DNA of 64,000 bases from Carnegiea gigantea (Eukaryota > Streptophyta > Magnoliopsida > Caryophyllales > Cactaceae), in contig JAKOGI010001281.1 of NCBI GenBank assembly GCA_029747015.1, forward strand, positions 204,173 to 268,172, written 5' to 3'. Both the position numbers and the translations under genes were made by a program. Every line of letters starts with the position of its first letter. Position 1 is the first letter of the stretch. Below are positions 46,654 through 56,700 of this stretch, piece by piece. The notes under the pieces were generated by a model that worked only from the letters and a program-made list of their open reading frames with translations, was not told where the DNA came from and made no database searches.

Positions 46654-48156
46654 TGTTGAATTAGAGAGTACACAACCACAAGAGGGGGGTGAATTGTGGT
46701 GTCCGATTTTCGCAAGTTGCTGACAAACAGTCTTAGACCCTGTTCGCACAGGTTGTTTCTGAGATAAGCAGAAGCGAAAATCCAACAAAATTGAATGTGG
46801 AAATAATGGACACAGGATTTTTACGTGGAAAACACCTCTAGCCCAACTGAGGTTAAAAACCACGACCTACCTCGTGTAGGATTTAAACACTTCACTAAAC
46901 GGGCTAATCACGTTACAATAGTAACACACCTTGTTACAACTTGTAACACACGTAACTTGTCTTCCCTAAGGCGAGTTACCCCACGTCCAAAATCCCCTTC
47001 ATTTGGACACACACTCTACTCACTCTTGTGAAAGAAGAATGTAAAGAAAAAACACCCTATTATAATGCTTCTCAACTAAGCTAATATAGGGTACAATGAA
47101 GTCCTAGTATGCCAACTTTGAAAGCTCAATTAATTCACTCACAAGGCTCGGTTTTCTTTTCAAACGTTTTAGCTCATGAACTCAGATTTTTTCTCTCTGA
47201 AAACCGATGTATCCAAGATTGTAAGAAGCCGCCTTTTATAGTGCTTGGAACACAATTCATCAAATTTTTGGAAACTAAAAAATCTGAAGAATATAGAATC
47301 CTTTACCCACAAGGGATGGAAAAACTATTTCTGAAATTTTTGGAAACTAAAATACTAGAGAAAATAGAATCCTTTAGCTACAAGGGGTAAGGTGATATGA
47401 GCTGAAAACACTACCTAAACCGCGTGCATAAGGCGGTGTTCTTCAGCAGCTAGCCCATGTTTTTCTCAACTACCTTATCCACTTGCCAAAAATTGGATAT
47501 TCTTTTTATTCAAAAAGATTTTGCAAATCCCTTAAGATTTTTGATAACCGTTTTTTAGGGTAAAGAATAAGATACTCCATAGAAAAATCTTTCTTGCAAA
47601 TCTTTGAAGAAGCTGCTCAAAATCCAAAAGATAAAAATCGTGTAAAGCAGTTTTTCGCAGCTTATTCTGAAAACACCCTGATCGCCCTGTTTCCAGGGTT
47701 GTTCTAAAGGGTGATCCGAAATATTTTCCGAAAAGCAAAACCGTTTCCAGTGAGTGGTAAATTAAAACTTTCTAATTGGCATATTAACAAGAGTCTAAAA
47801 ATATAAAACCAAATCAAATCAAGACATCTTGTTGTAACCACTAGTCATCTTGTAGAACGACTTTGCTGCAAACACTTCACAGAATATGCTTCAAACACCG
47901 CACGGAACCTGTTTGTCACAGCTGCACATATCTTATGTTTCAAACACTTCTCAGGATATGCTTCAAAACACCTCACAGAACCTGTTCCTCATAGGTGTTC
48001 TTACATTGCTGACTTGAGTACCTGTTCTTGATAAACCATTAGTCAAGCAGTTTTAATACATTGAGAACAGCAGTAAGGTCCTGTTTGGAAAGCCTGTTTG
48101 GAGCAACAACAACAACATTTGGATTTGTTATCATCAAAACTTTATACATTCTAACA
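46654..48156 (-). repeat. Copia element 5' LTR
   Basis: Near-identical to 37159-38659. Its outer end TTCTAACA abuts ACCTGCAACATTACG, the reverse complement of the Ulp1 exon end and its splice donor. Confidence 0.95.
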
Positions 48157-50079
48157 ACCTGCAACATTACGGGCATGTATAGCCTATTCCTTAATCCTTC
48201 CTTCTCCGCCCTTAGATGTAAATCGTACAAATATGCATCCATGCCCTATTCAATACAAATATAGTGTTAGTTGGCAAAAACTAAGTAAAATATTGTATTA
48301 CAAATTTTCAGATAAGCTATTTCTTAGGCATATTCGTAAAATGATAATTTTTAAGTATGTTCGTACCCAATTTGATAGCCAATTGTGTGGGAAAAAAACA
48401 TAACAAGTGAAATACGTTGAAAGATAGTTTCTATGGAACATTCTCATAAGCCACCGCCTCCGTGTCTTTACAGTTAAACAACTTGTTACATATTCTTCCT
48501 TCTTCTAAAGTCAAAAGATGTAAATAATCTTTGTATATATTAGTTACACTATATAAGGAAACATCATCCAATTTTATACAGAATATCTTAGATTTCATCC
48601 ACATTTATAACCTGTAAAGAAAACAGGAAAAACTATAATTAAAATTAATCTGAAAAAGGGAAACCATTCACAAAAACACAAGACTATATCTAATCTTCTA
48701 CACCACTTTTGTTGACTTCATTATTGCTGATGATACTTTCTGAGACATTCACATAATTTAAACTAGTAAAATTAAAATCCTACACAAAATGAAAAATATA
48801 TTATAGTAAGATTATTTCACATTTATTTAGATGATCTCAATTATAGGGGGAAATATATTGACTATTAATGACTTACCATTGTATGATCATTCCCCAATGA
48901 CAAGCATCTCTGCTTATTTGGATTTAAATAAACATTATCTGAATCTTCCCAATTGTTGCTCTGTCGGGATGCACATTGCGATAGATCTTGAAATTTCACC
49001 ACATCTTCTTTCCCTAATGCACAACACTTCCTAGTTCTCGACTTCTCAGTCGCTAACTTTGCACCCATCTCTTGCACCGACCACCTCAAGTTTATATCTT
49101 TTCTTTTATGATTATAATGTTTTTGTATCTTTTCATTAGGCTGTTTCTGCATTTTCTATATGTGAGTCTACTTTTTTTCAACATTTAGAGGAAGAGGACT
49201 ATCTCCAATCGTGACTAATCCTTTGCTAAAGTAAGTTTTACTAAAGCGCATGTCATTTAAGGTGTCAGGAATCTCAAATTCAATTATCGATGACTTTTCA
49301 TTGTTTTTTATATTAAGATCTAGTTTTCTCTTATTATTTTCAGCACTGTGCCAACCAATGTTTTGACTAGAAACATGCATAAATGGAGAATTGCATAGTT
49401 GTTTTGATGTTTTCTTGGATGTATCACTGGTTTGTGTGGTATTAGGAGTTGTGAATGGAATGTCAAATTTATCTTTCAAGTCGTCCTTTTTATTATGTTG
49501 ATTAAAATAATCACTACACATTGAATGCATAGTAAACACCATGCTCTTAATAGAATCAAGTTCAGTAGACACCATGTTTTTAAAGGTATCAAGTTCATTA
49601 TATAATTTCTCAAAATTTTTGGTGCAATTACATGGATAATTTGAATTCTCACTTGAAATCTTCTCATTAATCTACAACAAGAAATTTAACAAAATTAACA
49701 TAACACTTATATCACATCATATCCAAGGAATGAAGATACCACTGCACCCCTAATTCTAATCAATTTAAACTACAAAGTTATCATCTTTAATGCTTTAAAG
49801 GCTCAATTCCAAATGAAATTATCGAACAAACTATACACAAAAAAACTATTTGCATATATTAACACTAATCATGCAAGGGTACTCAATTAATAAAAGTTTT
49901 AAAAAACGAATGATTAATGCAATTAGAATATTTGAACTTATCTGATCATCTTTTCTTCTATCGTGCTTGCCAAAACTCTTCAATGGAGAATCCATATTAG
50001 AGGCTTCCATGAGATTGATGTTCACATCTAATTGGAGGAATATATGCAGAGTGCTCCATAATTTATATATGTGATGCAC

Positions 50080-50092
50080 TAGGGTTTATAAA
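50080..50092 (-). promoter_or_regulatory. Possible TATA box of the Ulp1-type gene
   Basis: On the minus strand CCTTTTATAAACCC lies about 75 bp before the first ATG at 50010, just inside the right MULE repeat. Position fits a promoter, but this is sequence resemblance only. Confidence 0.35.
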
Positions 50093-50109
50093 AGGAGACC
50101 AATAGCAAT

Positions 50110-50831
50110 GAACATGACCAATCGCCCACCACACCTAGTCTTGTGATTCTAAGTATTAGCTCTATTATAAGTATAGAATATATTGCCATCAAAAAAAATT
50201 TTTTAAAAAAAAACCTCCAAAACAGGCGCCCACATCGCCCAGCGGAAAGTCAGAAACGTGGACGAACCCAACCACCGCCATTCTTCACGCCGGAACAATG
50301 GCCAGCACCGGCTGTGATGTTGGTCGTCACTGCCTGGATCTCAGCCTAGACATGAGAGAGAGGTGAGAGGACGAGTTGTTTTGTACACACACCTTCCACT
50401 ATATTCCGACAAGCTTCTTGCCGGAAAAAAAGGTGTTTTGCCGCCACAACTTCAAGCCCAGACATTGGTGATGAAGCCAATCCAAGTGAGAGGAAGAGAG
50501 GGATTGGGAGTCGTCGGTCACCGTTGAAGAGAGAGGTGTTGTCTGCCGTTGTCGTTGAAAAACAATCGCCGGCCATGGAGGTCACCGGAAAATTATTTTT
50601 CTCGTTTTTCCTTTGCAACTATGAAGTTTGTGTTTCACTCATAATTAACAAATACCCAAACAATGTCATACAAAAAATATCAATATTTGCTTATATTTTG
50701 TGTTTTTTATAATTCATTTTCAATAATTTATTAACAAATATGAGACCAATGGTGAAGATTAATCAAAGGTAAACGAACGTTTGAGATTGTTTTAATTGTG
50801 GTGGTCGTCATATGGTGACAACCATTATAAC
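50110..50831 (-). repeat. MULE right long terminal inverted repeat
   Basis: Reverse complement of 9220-9955 at clear but imperfect identity, beginning GTTATAATGGTTGTCACC at 50831 and ending in GATTGGTCATGTTC near 50110. The inner A-box-like block is present; the B-box-like block is not. Confidence 0.8.
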
Positions 50832-51151
50832 TTTTTGCTTATTTTTTTCACGTTGTATACTTCAATCGAAATTTTTTTCTAAAGAAAAAAAATGTAGGTT
50901 ACACTTTTTTGGTTGCACATTTTTTTGATGTAAAATAAACTTTGTAGGAACACTTTGTATAATTTTGCTTGTGTTATTGCATAAAACACCTTTTTTAATG
51001 GTTTTTTATTATAAGAGAGATGGCTATTTATATAGAGTTACTATTATGATTAGACTTTACACATTGATAAGCATTTACCAAGTACTTTTTTTTGGGTACA
51101 GATTTATCAAGTACTTAGATAAGCATTTTGGCTATGTGAAATAAGCATTTA

Positions 51152-52119
51152 GGTAGTGCTTGGTTTGGGGAAAATGATTTTCCTGAAAATAGTTTTCCAG
51201 TTTTCCGTTGTTCGGCACAATAAAAGGTGGAAAATTATTTTCCAAGTAAAATGATTTTCCTCGCAATGGAGGAAAATGATTTCCTTTTTAAGAAAATAGG
51301 AAGTTAATTTTTTCCCTTCAACTTTTTTATGATGTGGTCAACTGAAATTTAGGTGCAAAATTCGGTTTCAACGCTTTGGATCGAAACTTGCCTATCCCAT
51401 TGGAAAAATTAAAATTAACTCAAATCTGGATTTTAAGCTAGAATTACTTTCATTTGGTCAACATTTATCTCCGCCACGACAATTTAATCGATATTTTTTG
51501 TCACTTAAATAATTCAGACATCTTGCCATCGGAACAATTTCAACGATTTGGATCAGAATTTGATCATCAGAAAGAAAAGATTAAAATAGACTCAAATTCA
51601 AACTTTGAGCTTCACATTATTTCATTTGGTCAATATTTTTTTCCACCACGACAATTCATTCGATATTTTCTGCAACTTAAATAATGCAATCAATATTTTT
51701 TACTATTAGAACACTTTCAACAGTTTGGATCGAAACTTGATCATTGGATAGGAATATGATTAAAATAGTTCAAATCCAGAGTTTGAGCACGACATTCCTT
51801 CATTTGGTCAAATTTTCTCTGCCGCGACAATTCAATCGACATTTTTCGTTACTTAAACAATTTAGTTGATGTTTTTCACCACGAAACCAATTTCAAGGGT
51901 TTACATCGAAACTTAATTATCCAATAGGAAATATTAAAAAAGGAACTCAAATATGAATTTCAAGCTCAACAATAATTCCTTCATTCAGTCAATATTTATC
52001 TCTGCTACGACCATTCAGTTGATATTTTTCAACACTTAAGCAATTCAGTTGATGTTTTCCTTTTTCTAATGGAAAATGATTTTCAGAGAAGACCATTTTC
52101 TTTGCAACCAAACACTACC
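51152..52119. mobile_element. Harbinger/Tourist-like MITE with internal repeats
   Basis: Left end GGTAGTGCTTGGTTTGGGG and right end (other strand) GGTAGTGTTTGGTTGCAAAG form terminal inverted repeats. A perfect 3-bp duplication TTA (51149-51151 and 52120-52122) flanks them, the size and sequence used by PIF/Harbinger elements. The inverted similarity extends into GGAAAATGATTTTCC-type blocks. No transposase is present. Four imperfect copies of a unit of about 175 bp fill the middle. Confidence 0.78.
51355..52060 (+). repeat. Four imperfect tandem units of about 175 bp
   Basis: Each unit has a TTTCAACG.TTTGGATCGAAACTT-like start (about 51366, 51538, 51715 and 51890). It then has an ACTCAAAT block, a TTCATTTGGTCAA block and a CCRCGACAATTYAATCGATATTTT block. 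The units are diverged and lie wholly inside the Harbinger-like MITE. Confidence 0.75.
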
Positions 52120-52249
52120 TTAATTTTTTTTCCCTTTTTTGGGTACAAAGATAAGCATTCACTTTAGTTGTAACTATTATAGTCTATAACTAGATATGTA
52201 GATGTTGTTCATCTTTTATCTCATTTCACCATCGCCTAAAAATCACTAC

Positions 52250-53700
52250 AATTGTCTAATTAGTAGTCACGCTTTAAACGTTCACTTGACTATGCATATT
52301 TTTCTTGGCTATCTTAAGTCAATCTGCCTTTGCCCTTACCCTTTTCGGGCCATTATTTTATAAAGATGCTAGTTAATGGCCTTGCTTAAGGTATACAATT
52401 TAGCACTATGATTTCTTTGAAAATGTTAACAAGTATTTCTATGGTATGTGGATAAGCATTTTGGTTGTTTACATATAAATGTTTCTGTTGTTTACAAAAA
52501 AAGTATTTTGGTTGCCCAAAAAGTACCGCTACTTGTGTCGTTAGCAGCCACTCTTCAAACTATGACATGGTTACGTATCTTTTTTTGGCTTCCTTAAGTC
52601 ATCCCACATTTGTCATCCTTATTTCCGGCTATATATAATGTACCTTTAATCATCTATTGGATAACAATTCACCGCCCACTCATCCCTTGGCATCATTGTA
52701 CAAATTTAATTATCATTATGAATGAAATAGGCATGTGTTTAGTACATATATAAGCATGTGTTTACTATTTACATAAGCATTTACATGGCATATAAGACAG
52801 CATTATGGTTTGCCTATAGATATTGATAGGCATTTACACAGTGCGTAGGTAAGCATTTTGATTTTTTGATATAAGCATCTTAGTTGTTTCCAAATAAGTA
52901 TTTTGGTTACCAAAAAATACCACTACCTGTGGGCTTAGTATCTGCTTTTCAAATTATTACATAGATATGCATTTTTTTTGGGCTACCTTAGGTCGTCCTG
53001 CATTTCTACTCCTCATTTCCAGGATAAAGCTAGTGAATAGCCAAGCTAGTGAATATCCTATCTACCTTCAATCATCTGTCAGATAAATAGTCACCATTCT
53101 TTTGCTCCTAGGCCAATGACCTACTAAGTTATTACTATGAATGTGATAAGCATTTGCTTAGTACATTCATAAGCATTCGTCTATTATCTACATAAGCATG
53201 TTAATAAGCATTTTATATTGGTGTGTACAAAAGCATTTTGGTTTTTTCGTTGAGTATATTGGTTGCTTTCAAATAAGCATTTGGGTCGCATAAAAATACC
53301 ACATCTTGTCTGGTTATTAGCCAGTGTTCAAACTATCATATGGCTACACATGCTTTTTTCGGTTGCCTTCATTCATTCCATCTTTGTCCTCCTCCCTTCC
53401 AACCCATTTGTGCTATAAAGAGGCTAGCGAATAGCCTACCTCAAGGCTATGTCATGTCTAGCTTCAATCATCTATCGAACAAGTTACTCTTAGCATATGC
53501 ATCCTGCATATTTATCACTATAAATTATATAAGTATTTGTTCAGTATATTCATAAGCATTTTTTATTAGTATTTACATAACAATTTGTTGTTGCATAGGA
53601 ATTAGCGTTATGGTTAGCATGTAGACATTAAGAAGCATTTATATGGCATGTAGATCAACATTTTGGTTGTTTGCAGATAAACTTTGGTTTTCTATAGATA
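52250..53700 (+). repeat. Degenerate tandem array, period near 390 bp, with ATAAGCATTT motifs
   Basis: A landmark block containing TTCAAACTATGACATGGYTAC and TTTTTTTGGC.ACCTTAAGTC recurs at about 52265, 52545, 52940 and 53320. Between landmarks the short motif ATAAGCATTT(TGGTTG) is repeated many times. Copies are strongly diverged. Coding potential is absent. Confidence 0.65.
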
Positions 53701-54389
53701 AACACTTTGGTTATGACCAAAAAAATTGGCTATTATAGTTAGCTGTTAAGAGTTGATCAACATTTATTTGATGCTAGATTAACATTTTGGCTATCTGTAC
53801 ATCGGAATTTTAGTTACATTACAGGCAAAACTAAGTTGGTCATGTGTAGTTAAAAGCAAATTTTAAAATGCCAATATGATATGCTTTAAGTAATTGATCA
53901 CCTAGAAACTATATAGGCTTTTTTTTGGGGGGGGGGGGGTTTGGACGTTTACTATTTTGTCAAATTTGAATATATATTAATACTAATATCTTGAGCTAAA
54001 AATAATCCTAACAAAAAAAAAAGAGGGCAACAAAAGCATGAATTTAGAATTAATAATACAATAATTTAATTCATAAATTTCACTTGATTCCTCTAAAAAT
54101 GATTCTAAATTCCACTTGGATTGCCCTTTAAAAAATGATTCACTTGACCTAAACTTTGAACTGATTCATTTATGAAAATCATTATCAGTTGGTATGATAT
54201 CGACTCTAAAAATTAAACAAAGAAAAATAAAATCAACTAAATATAGAAGGACAAAAAACTAAAGGGCATGGGCGCTTATTGTAATATATTGCATATTTAA
54301 CAACTTTGATTCTGGTAGATTTCAAGTCAACCAATTTTTAGTCTAATATGTTTGTCATGCAAAAATAAGCAACTTTGTAGAAAATTTCG

Positions 54390-54530
54390 TGTCAGGTATG
54401 GCTCGATTCAGGTCAATTTAAATTTCAAATTCACTTTTAGGTGAGTATATTTCAAATGTTAGGTCTCATATGTGTCTGAATTGTTCAATTTAGATTTGAG
54501 ATCTAGGGTTAATTTTTCCAGGTCTACACA
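54390..54530 (+). repeat. Dispersed repeat shared with 8480-8640
   Basis: Both places contain GGTATGGYTC.ATTC..RTCAATTTA, a TTTTAGGTGAG.. block and TTTTTCCAGGTCTAC in the same order and orientation. They flank the MULE on its two outer sides. Confidence 0.5.
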
Positions 54531-54679
54531 GATTGTTAGTTACATAGTGCTCGGCCTCGTCATTACACAGACTGCTCGTTAGTACAGTTGTCATATCGTC
54601 CACTCGGTTGTACAAATGCAATTGTACAACGAGCCCATAAAGAAAACTGTCAGATTTTTACTTACTAAAAATACCCTAT

Positions 54680-55920
54680 AGCTCACTAAAATATACTGCT
54701 GTATATCCAGTTTCGCTCACTAAAAATAATGTATAGCTCACTAAGAGCTGAGACACAGTTTTGGTGAGCTAATACGTATCTTTAGTGAGTAGACATATGT
54801 ACCGAAACTAATGTATCTTATGTACCGAACTTTCACTTAGTAAAAATACTATATAGCTTATTAAATGTGCTATAGTACTAAAAAAATATTATTGTGAATC
54901 TAAAACCACTAAACTGTATTCTAGTTGTCTATGTTTTTTTAGTGGGCTATGATATTTATTTACTGAGTTGTTATGTCATATAATCGATTGTACAGAAGAA
55001 GTTGTACAATCGAATTTCAGCTCACTAAAAATGTATAGCTCACTACAATACTTAGTGAGTTGAGACATAGTTTTAGTGAGCTAATACATATTTTTAGTGA
55101 GTGGATAGATCAAACCAATGCATCTTATGTACCATAGGTTTTACTTAGTAAAAGTACTATATAATTTATTAAAATGTGCTATTATACTAAAGAAATGTTA
55201 TTGTTCATATGAAACTCACTAAACTATATTCTAGTTGTCTATATTTTTTTAGTGAGCTATGACATATATTTAGTAAGTTATGGCATATATTTAGTGAGTT
55301 GGACTATATTTAATTAATTCACTACATTTCTATTATACTCACAAAATATAATACAAATACCCTTATATCATAGTAAAAAATGATTGAGTTGTAAAATAAC
55401 TCAAGAACTTCACAATATTATTTGTTGGCTATCTATACTATTCTTTTTAGTGAGCTATATTATTTATTTAGTGAGTCATGATAGATATTTGGTCAGTTAT
55501 ACAACGTAGTGCAAGGCAACAAATTTTTTATAGTGAGCTATACTGATAGCGAGTTATTGTTTTCCCTATTAGGCACAAGATTAATTATAGCGATTACATT
55601 TGTTGAGCAGAGAACTTATTTATGATTACTGAATACAAACTCAATACAAGTGAGCTAAATGTATTTCTTTAGTGAGCCAACGACTATATTTAGTGAGCAT
55701 ATTAGTGAGCTGTTGTTTCTCATATGTACATAATAACAATGGAAATATCATCTGGAAAAACAACCATAACATTTGTGATGAATTGTAATGCAACATCGGT
55801 GAGCACACAGGTCAATTCTAGTGAGCCAAACGTTTCTTTTCTGTAGCACAGGGCAATATATCTTTTATAGTGAGTTAAATGTATACCTCTAGTGAGCCAA
55901 CGACTATATTTAGTGAGCAC
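54680..55920. repeat. Region dense in AGTGAGC/GCTCACT motifs
   Basis: About twenty copies of TTAGTGAG(C/T) occur in either orientation, often as GCTCACTAAAAAT or TTTAGTGAGCTA. Local direct duplications are visible: 54720-54860 resembles 55020-55160 at an offset near 300 bp, and AGTGAGCCAACGACTATATT occurs at about 55672 and 55891. No coding frame or known domain is seen. Possibly part of an unrecognised noncoding transposon. Confidence 0.7.
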
Positions 55921-55959
55921 ATAACTCATAAAGATGAGCTATCATTTCTCATATGTCAC

Positions 55960-56700
55960 AAACCATAATTTACATGCAACAAATGCAATCCAGTTCGAAA
56001 ACATAGAAATTAACTCATCAAAATGCAAAACTAACGAATACAACTTTCAATTCTGAAAACAAAAATAGAGATCGAAAAAACGCTATCAAGCTTGACGAAC
56101 AATTCCGTTTGATGAAGATTCAACATCAATAGCGACGTTAAGAGCAAACCCAGCCATTCAATAATTGCTGAACACTAAAACAATCGAAGCAGCGAAGAGT
56201 AATTGAACAATGGAGAGAATGAAAATCGCGATTTCAAAATATTGAGGAGCATGAATTTTTTTTAAAAAAATGGGTCAGGGCTCAGTAGTTGGAGAACTTA
56301 AAACTACAGTTGGTGGCCCCGGGTGGACAATGGAATTATCCACTTGATTGTACGTAATAATTTGCATCGTTAGCATGGCCTGCAAGCCTACAATATTCTG
56401 TCTTTTCTTTTTGTTTTTTGGTGTTAGCAGTTTGTTTTTTGTTTTGGGCCGATTTATGTTTGTCACATAGGCCCAATTTTGTGATATTGTTCTATTTCTG
56501 AGCCTATTGTGCTGCATGGGCTTCACTTTTTGCTCAATTTAGAATTTGACTTTTGCTCGACTCACTCTAACAAGCTACGCTAAAGCCCACTATATAATAA
56601 CTGTTCTCATGCAACTTCTATCAAAATGTTATGTTTATTTATACAGCGAACGTGGAGTGGGAGTACACAATTGCACCCTTAAGGGAATCATCATCATATA
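55960..56700. other. Noncoding flank between the AGTGAG region and the first Helitron
   Basis: No gene is supported. A small minus-strand frame starting MAGFALNVAIDVESSSNG at 56157 has only 23 codons and an upstream stretch resembling a leader. It may be a captured gene fragment. Confidence 0.45.

Larger units (their letters stand above)
37159..48156 (-). mobile_element. Ty1/copia LTR retrotransposon, SIRE/Maximus-like
   Basis: LTRs at 37159-38659 (1501 bp) and 46654-48156 (1503 bp) begin TGTTGAATTAG and end TTCTAACA and are nearly identical. The target duplication is ACTTG (37154-37158) and ACCTG (48157-48161), one base different. On the minus strand: primer site, gag, protease, integrase, RT, RNase H, a long extra ORF after pol, polypurine tract. 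Integrase before RT defines copia; the size, two-knuckle gag and extra ORF fit SIRE. Five in-frame stops and one shift in gag-pol make it non-autonomous. Confidence 0.95.
25647..50010 (-). pseudogene. Ulp1-type (C48) cysteine protease gene of the MULE, split by nested insertions
   Basis: Coding pieces in order on the minus strand: 50010-49942 (MEASNMDSPLKSFGKH), 49675-49168, 49152-48880, 48780-48690, 48600-48430, 48243-48161 (DAYLYDLHLRAEKEG), 37070-36965, 36877-36750, 36680-36530, 34745-34640 and 25740-25647. The C48 catalytic set is readable: His in LLDGEREHWILVVV and Asp in YYLDSLGS (both about 36870-36780), Cys in HDCGMYVLKYIE (about 34740). Ulp1-like proteases cleave SUMO-type conjugates; in plants many such genes are carried by MULEs. 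The copia element sits at the splice donor after 48161, a solo LTR next to the Cys exon, and a gypsy element after it. Internal stops (for example 48691 and near 36968) show decay. Outer exon borders are approximate. Confidence 0.78.
9220..50831. mobile_element. Giant Mutator-like element (MULE) with transposase and Ulp1-type gene, expanded by nested insertions
   Basis: Imperfect inverted repeats (9220-9955 and 50110-50831) bracket a FAR1/MULE transposase pseudogene on the plus strand and a Ulp1-type protease pseudogene on the minus strand. The two genes converge, as in Ulp1-carrying MULEs (the Kaonashi type is established in plants). Removing the hAT-like MITE, two LTR retrotransposons and the solo LTR leaves about 8 kb. 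No convincing 9-bp target duplication is seen: the flanks are TTGAGTGCA (9211-9219) and TTTTTGCTT (50832-50840). That the two repeats are ends of one element, and not two dispersed copies, is inferred from their orientation, position and enclosed genes. Confidence 0.7.

Noticed and set aside
9211..50840. 9-bp target duplication of the MULE
   Set aside because: Flanks TTGAGTGCA and TTTTTGCTT do not match convincingly; the age of the element could explain loss, so it is not claimed.
54680..55920. CRISPR-like array
   Set aside because: The repeated words are too short, occur in both orientations and are irregularly spaced; the sequence is clearly plant nuclear DNA.
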